Below, piece by piece: positions 9,901 through 16,179 of a stretch of 64,000 nucleotides of DNA; the first letter of the stretch is position 1, and every line of letters begins with the position of its first letter. The DNA is from an uncultured Alphaproteobacteria bacterium (GTDB taxonomy: Bacteria; Pseudomonadota; Alphaproteobacteria; HIMB59; GCA-002718135): positions 1-64,000 of the forward strand of contig CACJZA010000006.1 in the NCBI GenBank assembly GCA_902597795.1, in the 5' to 3' direction. Position numbers and translations under genes: made by a program. The notes beneath the pieces are model-generated. The model ran no database searches and was not told where the DNA came from. It worked only from the letters and a program-made list of their open reading frames with translations.

Positions 9901-10524
9901 AACTTCTAACAGCCAATCACCACCCTCACCTGTAATATCATCAGATGCAGCAATGTCAGCTTGGGTTATATTTCCTATTTGTTGAACAAAAAGTTTTCCC
10001 TGCTCACCTTTTGCTAAGTTACAACCATAAAAAAGTATATCACCATCTTTTGTTAAACTTTCACCAATTGATTCAAGATTGCTTTTAAAAGAATTTATTG
10101 TTTCAGTATTTAATACTGAGTTACCTAATACGACTTGTCCGACGTTTGCGTGACCAACAATATGAATTGCATCAACATCAGTCTGGTTACTTAATACGTC
10201 TTGTATTTTTTCAAAACCGTTTTCTTGTGTGTCTATTAAATAAATTGATTTTGAACTATCAATAGAACTCACAATACTTTGATAGTCATCAACACCTTTA
10301 TCAATAAAAACTATTTCTTTTTTTGTATCTTTATTTTTTAATAATATTTCAACGCTATCACTTTGATTAATATCTGTTTGGGTTTGTGTTAAATTTTGAT
10401 TTTCTAATTGATCTATTGCTTCTGCAGCAGTAAAAACTGCTGCTCCATCAAACATAATTCTTGGCTCAAGTGCTTGGAACTTTAAACCTGAGTTAACCAA
10501 TTGTTTTGGTGTTTTTTGGTGCAT
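3883..10524 (-). CDS. Giant DUF4347 / VCBS-repeat / cadherin-like surface or secreted protein
   Basis: 2213 residues and no classical signal peptide. Order: a conserved N-terminal motif with LEPR at 19-22 and FDGAA at 25-29; a DUF4347 domain at about 68-215 with conserved His125 (IVGHA) and Cys168 (FYGCN); a unique beta-rich region at about 225-445; ten VCBS-like repeats of about 125-150 residues at about 448-1753; one He_PIG/cadherin-like domain ending near 1850; a Lys-rich linker; and two more dystroglycan-type cadherin-like modules (VPDWVKVDPKTG, IPNWLKINAETG). The repeats are rich in Asp, Thr and Ser, typical of extracellular calcium-binding adhesin stalks. No RTX nonapeptides of the GGxGxD type were seen. 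The downstream adaptor gene starts inside its 3-prime end. The likely role is adhesion or a cell-surface coat, exported by the neighbouring adaptors and TolC-like channel. The start ATG lacks a strong Shine-Dalgarno sequence. Confidence 0.92.
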   Translation of the reverse strand: MHQKTPKQLVNSGLKFQALEPRIMFDGAAVFTAAEAIDQLENQNLTQTQTDINQSDSVEILLKNKDTKKEIVFIDKGVDDYQSIVSSIDSSKSIYLIDTQENGFEKIQDVLSNQTDVDAIHIVGHANVGQVVLGNSVLNTETINSFKSNLESIGESLTKDGDILFYGCNLAKGEQGKLFVQQIGNITQADIAASDDITGEGGDWLLEVEKGIVEAKSLEVDHYNSSLVTLTGVTSSSGFVVESGTNLRAGQSAANTASSASAHSDGEQPFVIAYEREITSGTYTSYNQSITGNGFEESNSGVDTAGPDISQNRTSFSASSSAPLNSYLIYASESSGRNTVRSITFDGEIKGIWFNMENIIAYSGVDKSGATYQTISEHGSSSQNAFSTEKLKTNWGTNITINSKPMDGSQKYKNDWFGVDTDSNTLYVGFNNNAKHGDTIRVFTQASNTAPTAVNDTDAVLAGATVNKTGSGDGADDVLNDDSDSDGDTITVTQIRHSSTSNSAVSSSSTYNSSGTTVTGTYGQLTIGADGTYTYTANQSAADDLDAGDTEDDVFTYTISDGTATATATLTITVTGTNQAPVGVDDTDTVAEDATVTKTGSQNDVLNDDTDVDDSASLTVTQIKKSGGSNSAVSSSTTYSNGTSVTGTYGTLVIGADGSYTYTADQTAADALDVGDSVTDTFVYTLSDGTATDTANLVITVTGVNDTPTAQNDVGVIDEGETLTVTNGANANVSGSYDADEEHSGDLIDTSSSSHQDSDPDASPTLRISAIQPSGGSSSSVSSGSSYNSSGTSVTGAYGTLTIGADGSYKYAANDSISGFDANETLTDTFTYTLSDEHDATDTATLTITLKGQDNEAPSATDNTNAVNEDATVTVTNGTSGVTGDVLINDTDPESDTLTVTKIKKSGGSDSNVSSGSAYNSSGTSVTGTYGTLTIGADGSYTYVADQTAADALDLNDTVTDVFVYTVSDGNGGTDTANITITVTGINDDIVTVNNTNSVNEDATVTVTDGTTGVTGDVLINDTDADASASLNVTHIRTSSGSDSTVSSGSAYNSSGTSVTGTYGTLVIGADGSYTYTADQSAADDLDASDTVTDVFVYTASDGTSSATANLTITVTGVNDTPAAVNDTDSVNEDATVTKTGSEDDVLNDDTDADDDDTFTVTQIKPSGGSNSSVSSGSSYNSSGTSVTGTYGTLTIGADGSYTYVADQSAADDLDASDTVTDVFVYTVSDGTATDTANLTITVTGINDTPSATNDTDSVNEDDTVTKTGSQDDVLNDDTDPDDSASLSVSAIQPSGGSNSTVSSGTTYSNGTSVTGTYGTLTIGADGSYTYVADQSAADDLDASDTATDVFTYTLSDGSATDTATLTITVTGINDDPVAVNDTDSVNEDATVIKTGSQDDVINDDTDADDDDSFTVTKIRKDGGSDSNVSSGSTYDSSGTSVTGTYGTLTIGADGSYKYIADQSATDALDAGDTVTDVFIYTIDDGDATDTANITITVTGVNDDPVAVNDTDSVNEDETVTKTGAQDDLLNDDTDADDNASLSVTNISHSNGNTGTVASSSTYASNGTQIVGTYGTLTVGADGSYTYTADQDAADSIADGSSETDVFTYTLSDGSATDTATITITVSGADNEVAAVNDTGAVDDDSTLSVGNQSAGILSNDTDNGSAALSVGEASVSAIRTGRENASGTDGTIGSALVGTYGSLTLNSDGTYDYTANTDAAEALAPAQTAVDYFTYTISDGTSTDTAELQITVTGINDAPTSSTPATIYATENQSVTIQTKTFFSDPDPSSNSYGQLTYSVSGLPAGLTINSNGKVTGIVTQGTYTFTVTATDGGNLSTQQTFTLEVAKSTDVDAVPEKLKINKKNIEKKVKNKTVVFKERSVVEVANLEVPKNYSFNGGMRVVDVAVEDLGNTTTDDPTPMSKSFLNEGTILGFAIGDDYKINVKQYTATMENGSAVPDWVKVDPKTGQTLVQFPDNIYSIDIKIIAIDKDNTTREIDVTLDQSSIKPDKSLKRSLESFIDRSATLKSEVFIDNNGKMQLNALNKNQIDLNRTANLNNSEIVDIENNSNTNSTLSTLKLASIDKNLDKITVKIADDKRNQVVKYSLSIPEQGLTLGNQIPNWLKINAETGEIEATPPKDLENIKLQIIAEDEDGTLRTLEVDLDLSSNDQSKLPSKTVIDKELEKFASLQDQIHVKYNDYENYGDKIVKIAS
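5265..9180 (-). repeat. Ten tandem VCBS-like repeats inside the giant protein gene
   Basis: Ten in-frame units of about 375-450 bases encode domains that open with (A/T/D)P-x-A-x-N-D-T-D, carry a NEDATVT-type segment, a near-invariant GTYGTLTIGADGSYTY core and close with LTITVTG. The third unit is longer because of an insertion (SYDADEEHSGDLID region), and the tenth is the most diverged. Several cores are almost identical in protein but differ at synonymous positions, so the array is old or subject to partial conversion rather than a fresh duplication. Assembly errors are possible in such an array. Confidence 0.9.
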
Positions 10525-10638
10525 TTTCGAAGCATTAAAACAAAATTAACATAAATGAAACATAGTAATGACCCATTTTGGGTCTTAAAGTTCTATTCAA
10601 TGATTCATTTTGTGATAATGCACTTTCTCGATAAAATT
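10525..10638. promoter_or_regulatory. Divergent intergenic region between giant protein and TolC-like gene
   Basis: With the downstream ATG at 10639 chosen for the TolC-like gene, 114 bases separate the two divergent genes and must hold both promoters. I see AT-rich sequence but no convincing -35/-10 pair or operator. With the upstream ATG at 10555, only 30 bases would remain, which is one reason to prefer the later start. Confidence 0.35.
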
Positions 10639-12537
10639 ATGACAGTTTTCATAGATAAATCTAAACAATACGTTTTTGATTTAAACTTTATTTTTAAATT
10701 ATTTGTTGCTATCCCTTTATTGTTACTCCTTACAAGTTGTGGAAGCAGAACGCCTACTGGGTTAGATCAAGAAACTATAAAATCACAATCAAAAAAAGAT
10801 TATGATGAATTAAAAGCTGGAACAGAAAATATTGTTAAAGAAATAGATTTATACCAAGCTATTGCCATTGGAATTAAACATAATCGCAATCTTCGTATTC
10901 AAATGATGGAGTCTGCACTGAGTCAAGGTCAGATTGATGTTGTTAAATTTGATATGCTTCCTCAATTTGCTGCCAATGCAGGATATAAACACTTAAATCA
11001 ATTTCCTGGTTCAACAAGTTTAGCAATTAGTGATCGAGAAACTGGTCCTGCAGAACTTAGCAATGATCCCTCCTATACTATTTCGTCAGAAAGAAATCAA
11101 AGAACAGCAGAAGTCGGTTTTACTTGGAATGCGCTTGATTTTGGATTGTCTTATGTTCGAGCAGGTCAGCAAGCAGATCGTTATTTAATCTCTAAAGAGT
11201 TAGAAAGAAAAGCTGTTCAAAATTTAACGAGAGAAATTATATATGCATACTGGAAAACAATTTCTGCTGATTACCTTTTAGATCAAATCAACCCATTAAT
11301 GGATAAAGTGAATTCTGCTCTGGAAGACATGGAGTATATTGAAACTCTTCTATTATCTTCTCCTATGGACGCTTTGCTTTATCAAAAAGAATTACTAGAT
11401 ATAGCACAAATACTTGATACTCAACAACGTGCTCTAATGGACGCAAGAGTTGAGTTAGCTGGTTTAATGGGATTACTTCCAGATGAAGAATATGTTCTAA
11501 TTCCTACTGCTCAACCACTTACGGAACTGCGAATGGATCTTAAGAGACAAGAAGAGACCGCTTTATTTTCTAGACCAGAATTATTAGAAATTGCATATCA
11601 AGAACGTGTTAATTCAAAAGAAGCAAGAGCTCGAATGTTATCACTTTTTCCTTCTTTAAGATTTGATGCAAATTGGACTTATGACTCCAATAAATATTTA
11701 TACAATAAAGATAACTTTGAATATGGTGCTTTACTAGGTGTAAATCTTTTAAACGTGTTTCAACTATATAATAATAGTGAGATCAATGAATTAAATGAAG
11801 AAATCATAAAAGAACAACGCTTAGCTTTATCTATGACTATTTTATCTCAAGTCCATATTGCTAATATAAATTATGTGCAAACCTTAAGAGAGTATAGTAA
11901 TGCCAGACAGTATTTGGAAGTTTCACAACGAATTAATGATCTAATTTCAAATGCACAAAAAATATCACGCTTTGGAGAACTTGAAATAATTCGTGAAGAG
12001 GCTAGCTTACTTGTTGCAAAATTAAGAAATGATATAGCTTTTGCAGAAATGCAATATAGCTTAGGATCTTTATACTCCTCTGTTGGTATGAATTTTGTTC
12101 CAAAAAATGCATTTGAAATGAATGAGCTAGAATTAGCAAAAGAAATAGAAGATAATCTTAATCGATGGACCAAAAAATATACAGCTTTAGTAGTGGAACC
12201 ATTAAATGAACAGAACCCAACCCTAAAACAATTAAAATCTAATGATAATCTAGTTGCCTATTCTTCTCTTAGTGGTGGAGGTTTCATATTTAAATATAGC
12301 GATGAAACATTTTATCTAGAAGGTAAGGGTAGAACACGTTATCATGCTCAACTTGCTGATGGAAGCCCGCTGCCATCTTGGTTAGCACTTCTTCCCTCTA
12401 CAAATAGTTTTGTAGGTATACCTATTGAGTCATTTGGTACGCTTGATATTCGCTTAACTGCTAGCAATGATGTTGTTAGCGTTGATGATGTCTTTACGCT
12501 TACTTGGGATTTAACAAAAGAAGATTTATCTCTTTAA
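10639..12537 (+). CDS. TolC-family outer-membrane channel lipoprotein with C-terminal cadherin-like domain
   Basis: About 632 residues from the ATG at 10639; in-frame ATGs at 10555, 10600 and 10618 are alternatives, but the later start leaves room for a promoter and gives a normal lipoprotein signal (LLLLLTSCGS, lipid-modified Cys 33 residues after the start Met). The body is a TolC/OEP-type protein of long helices (LYQAIAIGIKHNRNLRIQMM and a second similar half). Beyond the usual end there is an extra module of about 90 residues (GRTRYHAQLADGSPLPSWL, then FVGIPIESFGTLDIRLTA), a He_PIG/dystroglycan-type cadherin-like domain. Similar domains sit at the C-terminus of the giant protein encoded divergently. 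It is the likely outer-membrane exit for that protein, and the extra domain may contact the substrate or its partner adaptors (inference). Confidence 0.88.
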   Translation: MTVFIDKSKQYVFDLNFIFKLFVAIPLLLLLTSCGSRTPTGLDQETIKSQSKKDYDELKAGTENIVKEIDLYQAIAIGIKHNRNLRIQMMESALSQGQIDVVKFDMLPQFAANAGYKHLNQFPGSTSLAISDRETGPAELSNDPSYTISSERNQRTAEVGFTWNALDFGLSYVRAGQQADRYLISKELERKAVQNLTREIIYAYWKTISADYLLDQINPLMDKVNSALEDMEYIETLLLSSPMDALLYQKELLDIAQILDTQQRALMDARVELAGLMGLLPDEEYVLIPTAQPLTELRMDLKRQEETALFSRPELLEIAYQERVNSKEARARMLSLFPSLRFDANWTYDSNKYLYNKDNFEYGALLGVNLLNVFQLYNNSEINELNEEIIKEQRLALSMTILSQVHIANINYVQTLREYSNARQYLEVSQRINDLISNAQKISRFGELEIIREEASLLVAKLRNDIAFAEMQYSLGSLYSSVGMNFVPKNAFEMNELELAKEIEDNLNRWTKKYTALVVEPLNEQNPTLKQLKSNDNLVAYSSLSGGGFIFKYSDETFYLEGKGRTRYHAQLADGSPLPSWLALLPSTNSFVGIPIESFGTLDIRLTASNDVVSVDDVFTLTWDLTKEDLSL

Positions 12538-12548
12538 TATTTTTATTT

Positions 12549-13571
12549 TTATAGCGTATTTCTTATTTTAGATGCTATATCATTTGGAATCCAAGTTTCC
12601 CATTCAGAATAATTTTTTAAATAATACTTTGCAGTTTCTTCTAAATTGCTATCCGAAATATCAACGTAATATGCTAAAAGATTATTAACAATTGGAGTTG
12701 TAATTGTATAAGCATTTGCAAAAGATATAATATCAGGATTATTATTATAAAAATTACCTGTTGCTAACTTTGTAAGAGTCATGTCCTTATATTCATTTGC
12801 ACAAGATGTTTCATATGCACTAGTACCATAAATTTTTATGTTGTTTACAACAGCCATCATACTTTCCCAGCATGCTTTGTTGTATGCAGGTTCAGATAAA
12901 CGAACCATATCAATTTCAGGTTTACCCATTAAGCTAGTTGGGGTGTAATAATATGTAATTATGGGTTTGTTATTTGCAAAAGCATCTAAAATTATTTTAT
13001 CTAATCCTTGAGCAGTGCCTGGATCATACATATTATAAAGATCACCTAGACCATATTCCATTATTTTAACGTAGTTTATCGTGTAACAAGTCCAACCAAA
13101 AATACAGCTAATAATTCTTCCCTTAGAAGGATCTTCAGGATCTTTAAACAATTCCCATATTTTAGACTTTTTAAGATCTTCAACACTTGAGATACCATAA
13201 GTTTCAGAAGTCACTCTATCAATAAAAAAAGCTTGTTCTGATGCTGGAGTATTGATACCGAGATCAACTAAATTACCAGAAGATAATTCAGGATTAATTA
13301 AGGCGACATTATTATCTGTCCAGTGCTCAAAAATAATATCAATTTTGTTATCAATTAATAATTCTAAAATTGGATTAGTTCTGCCTTTGGTGACTTGAGT
13401 ATCACAACCATACCCATTTTCTAATATATATGTTGCTATAGCCGAATGTATGTTGGAACTGTCCCAGTCAAATGATCCAATTTTAACTGAACAGGCACTG
13501 GCATAAAAAGGTTTTAGGCAAAATAAAAATAATACAGATAAGAATAGAAATAATTCTTTAATAAAATTCAT
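12549..13571 (-). CDS. Glycine betaine/choline-type ABC substrate-binding protein (OpuAC family)
   Basis: 340 residues with a signal peptide (hydrophobic LFLFLSVLFLFC, cleavage near ASA-CS). The mature part begins KIGSFDWDSSNIHSAIATYILENGYG and continues with IDIIFEHW, matching the OpuAC/ProX family that binds quaternary amines and related solutes in the periplasm. There is no permease or ATPase gene beside it, so it either serves a transporter encoded elsewhere or has a related sensing role. It converges with the TolC-like gene, with only 11 AT-rich bases between the stops and no clear terminator. The exact ligand cannot be read from sequence alone. Confidence 0.85.
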   Translation of the reverse strand: MNFIKELFLFLSVLFLFCLKPFYASACSVKIGSFDWDSSNIHSAIATYILENGYGCDTQVTKGRTNPILELLIDNKIDIIFEHWTDNNVALINPELSSGNLVDLGINTPASEQAFFIDRVTSETYGISSVEDLKKSKIWELFKDPEDPSKGRIISCIFGWTCYTINYVKIMEYGLGDLYNMYDPGTAQGLDKIILDAFANNKPIITYYYTPTSLMGKPEIDMVRLSEPAYNKACWESMMAVVNNIKIYGTSAYETSCANEYKDMTLTKLATGNFYNNNPDIISFANAYTITTPIVNNLLAYYVDISDSNLEETAKYYLKNYSEWETWIPNDIASKIRNTL

Positions 13572-13668
13572 AATTTCTCATCTAATTATATGTAATTTAT
13601 AACTTTCATTTAAAAATTTATAAAGATTTTTTTAAAATTGTATCAAACGAGGGAGTAAATTAAGGAAG

Positions 13669-13744
<76 letters not shown>

Positions 13745-13796
13745 ACAAAACATCAGATAAAGTATTTATAATTAAATTCAATTAAAAATAGGAAAT

Positions 13797-13976
13797 TTAA
13801 TCAGATTTTATTTGCAATCCATGTTCATCTGTAAGCCATTTCATTAAATCAAGATTGGCACATTTTTTTGAACAAAAAGGTATAAAAGGTTCTCTAGAAA
13901 TTTTTTTACATGTAGGGCATTTAGAATTTTTTTTTAATGAAATAATATTATTTTTTTTGGATTTTTTTACTTCCAT
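13797..13976 (-). CDS. yacG: DNA gyrase inhibitor YacG-like zinc protein
   Basis: A 59-residue gene. The sequence has the YacG signature: Cys20-Pro-Thr-Cys23, then [20 protein letters not shown] with Cys35 and Cys39 and the conserved Asp-Leu...Trp. YacG proteins bind one zinc ion and inhibit DNA gyrase by contacting GyrB. The N-terminal tail is Lys/Asn-rich as in other low-GC bacteria. The start overlaps the infA stop by 10 bases, so it is in the same transcript. tRNA-Phe follows downstream. Confidence 0.88.
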   Translation of the reverse strand: MEVKKSKKNNIISLKKNSKCPTCKKISREPFIPFCSKKCANLDLMKWLTDEHGLQIKSD

Positions 13977-14185
13977 CTAAAAGTAATTCTACCTTTTGTT
14001 AAATCATAAGGTGTCATTTCTACTGTTACTTTATCACCAGCTAATACTCTGATTCTATTTTTTCTCATTTTACCTGATGAGTGAGCTAGAATTTCATGAT
14101 CATTTTCTAATTTTACTTTAAACATTGCATTTGGAAGAAGCTCTAATACAACTCCTTGAAATTCAATGGATCCTTCTTTTGGCAT
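13967..14185 (-). CDS. infA: Translation initiation factor IF-1
   Basis: 72 residues, full length for IF-1, with the S1-type OB-fold signature ([30 protein letters not shown], here split: [18 protein letters not shown] and [18 protein letters not shown]). IF-1 binds the ribosomal A site with IF-2 and IF-3 during initiation. It lies 23 bases after hisD on the same strand and overlaps yacG. In many alphaproteobacteria maf and an RNase E/G gene separate infA and yacG; both are absent here. Confidence 0.97.
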   Translation of the reverse strand: MPKEGSIEFQGVVLELLPNAMFKVKLENDHEILAHSSGKMRKNRIRVLAGDKVTVEMTPYDLTKGRITFRWK

Positions 14186-14208
14186 ATTTTATAGACTTAT
14201 AGTAAATA

Positions 14209-15489
14209 TTATTTCTTTTGTCTAATTTTTACTGATAATTTATGTCCATCTAACCCTTCAAGTTCAGACATTTTTTGTGTATCTTCTGAAAGAGTATTAA
14301 AAGATTTTTTATTCATCTCAACAATAGAGCTTCTTTTCATAAAATCTAAAACACCTAACCCTGATGAAAATTTTGCAGCTCCTGATGTTGGCAATACATG
14401 ATTAGTTCCTACAATATAATCTCCAAAAGCTTCGACAGAATACTCACCTAAAAAGATACCACCAGCATTTTTAATGTTAGATAATAATTTTTTATTGTTA
14501 GAAATATGAATATGTAAATGTTCTGGTGCAACAAAATTTATAATTTCTGAAGCAAGTTCTATATTATTAACTAATGCAATAATTCCATTATTATTAAGAC
14601 TTTTCTCAATTATTTTATTTTTTGACAAATTTTTTTTTAATTTTTTAATTGAATTTAAGACTTTATTTGCAAAATCTTTATTGTCCGTAATTAAAATTGA
14701 CTGCGCATTTTCATCATGCTCTGATTGAGCTATCAAGTCAGAAGCTACCCAGTCTGGATTATTTCCTTCGTTAGCAACAACAATTATTTCCGAGGGACCT
14801 GCAAGTAAATCTATTCCTACCTTTCCAAATAATTGTTTTTTTGCTTCTGCTACATAAGCATTACCAGGGCCAAAAATTTTACTTACTGGCTTAATTGTTT
14901 CGGTACCATATGTTAGCGCGCTAATTGCTTGAGCACCTCCTACAAAATATGTTTCCTTAATACCTAGTTGCTTGATTAATTTTACAAAATATGGATTAAT
15001 TGATTTAGTGGGCGGTGTTATACAAACAATTCTTTTCACTCCAGCGATGATTGCTGGTATTGCATTCATTATTAAAGATGAAGGGTAAAAAGCCTTTCCT
15101 CCCGGAACATACAAACCTACTGAGTCAATAGGCTTCCATACAGATTTCAATATTGATCCATCATTATTAAAGACAATATTTTTGGGTAGTTGTTTTTTAT
15201 GAAAAGAAGAAATATTTTTAATAGCTTTTTTAAAGCTTTTAAAAATTCGTGGATTAATTTTTGATTTCGGTTTTATTTTAGAGGTATTTAAAATAAGATT
15301 TTTTTTATTAATTTTAATTTTATCAAATTTTGCTGCATATTTAATTAATGATTTATCACCATTTTTTTTTACATCATAAATAATTTTTTTTACATCTTTT
15401 TCAATTGATTTACTTGATAATGAATTTCTTTTTTCAATCTTTGTTTGAAGTTGATTATAAAAATTTTTATTAAAATTTATTATTTTCAT
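14209..15489 (-). CDS. hisD: Histidinol dehydrogenase
   Basis: 426 residues, normal length. It catalyses the last two NAD-dependent oxidations of histidine synthesis (L-histidinol to L-histidine). Family motifs are visible: VGLYVPGGKAFYPSSLIMNA, the GPGNAYVAEAKKQLFG segment, IDLLAGPSEI, and the zinc-site region with SEHDENAQ and the C-terminal VGTNHVLPTSG. The start overlaps the hisG stop in an ATGA quartet. The N-terminal third is strongly Lys-rich, as in other AT-rich genomes. Confidence 0.97.
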   Translation of the reverse strand: MKIINFNKNFYNQLQTKIEKRNSLSSKSIEKDVKKIIYDVKKNGDKSLIKYAAKFDKIKINKKNLILNTSKIKPKSKINPRIFKSFKKAIKNISSFHKKQLPKNIVFNNDGSILKSVWKPIDSVGLYVPGGKAFYPSSLIMNAIPAIIAGVKRIVCITPPTKSINPYFVKLIKQLGIKETYFVGGAQAISALTYGTETIKPVSKIFGPGNAYVAEAKKQLFGKVGIDLLAGPSEIIVVANEGNNPDWVASDLIAQSEHDENAQSILITDNKDFANKVLNSIKKLKKNLSKNKIIEKSLNNNGIIALVNNIELASEIINFVAPEHLHIHISNNKKLLSNIKNAGGIFLGEYSVEAFGDYIVGTNHVLPTSGAAKFSSGLGVLDFMKRSSIVEMNKKSFNTLSEDTQKMSELEGLDGHKLSVKIRQKK

Positions 15490-16133
15490 TTCACAAATGT
15501 TCCTATTTCGGAAATAATTTTTGAAACCTCATTCATATTTGTCTTATAAGCTGATCTATTTACAATTAATTTAGATTGAATTTTCATTATTTCTTCAATT
15601 TCAGTCAAACCATTTTCCCTCAATGTTTTTCCAGTAGAAACCAAATCAACAATTCTCCTACACATGTTTAAAGAAGGGGCTAATTCCATAGAGCCGCTTA
15701 ACTTTATAATTTCAACTTGAATGCTTTTATTATAGAAAAATTTTTTAGTAATATTTGGGTATTTAGTTGCTATTCTTATATTACTCCATGTTTCTGGATC
15801 CTCTTTTTTTAATAAAGATTTAAGAGCTGCTACAGAAATTCGACAATGACCAATATTTAAATTAAGTGGAGCATATATTTCAGAATAATCAAATTCATTA
15901 ATTACATCTTCACCTGCTATACCAATTTGTGCTGCTCCAAAAGCAACAAAAGTGCACGCATCAAAGGCTCTTACTTTTATATATTCAATATTCCTTTTTT
16001 TTGATTTAAAAGTTAATTTTCTTGTATCTTTATCAAATAGTAAAGGGTCAGGTGCAAAACTAGTTTTAAGTAACAAGTTTTTACATTCTTTCGTAATTCT
16101 ACCTCTAGGTACTGCAATGACTATTTTGCTCAT
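15486..16133 (-). CDS. hisG: ATP phosphoribosyltransferase, short form
   Basis: 215 residues, the length of the short HisG form, which lacks the C-terminal regulatory domain and normally needs HisZ. It catalyses the first step of histidine synthesis, joining ATP and PRPP. Motifs include the N-terminal IAVPRGRI, the GIAGEDVI segment and the PRPP-binding stretch near DLVSTGKTLRENGL. No hisZ is seen in the window, so the partner must be elsewhere. The gene overlaps hisD and follows murA by 46 bases, the order common in alphaproteobacteria. Confidence 0.95.
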   Translation of the reverse strand: MSKIVIAVPRGRITKECKNLLLKTSFAPDPLLFDKDTRKLTFKSKKRNIEYIKVRAFDACTFVAFGAAQIGIAGEDVINEFDYSEIYAPLNLNIGHCRISVAALKSLLKKEDPETWSNIRIATKYPNITKKFFYNKSIQVEIIKLSGSMELAPSLNMCRRIVDLVSTGKTLRENGLTEIEEIMKIQSKLIVNRSAYKTNMNEVSKIISEIGTFVK

Positions 16134-16179
16134 AAATTGCAGGCTTTTATATTGTGATCAAAGAAAAAACTAGAAAAAG

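Noticed and set aside
10555-10638. Longer N-terminus for the TolC-like protein
   Set aside because: It would leave 30 bases for two divergent promoters and puts 28 residues, including a stretch of hydrophobic residues, before a normal lipoprotein signal. Not fully excluded.
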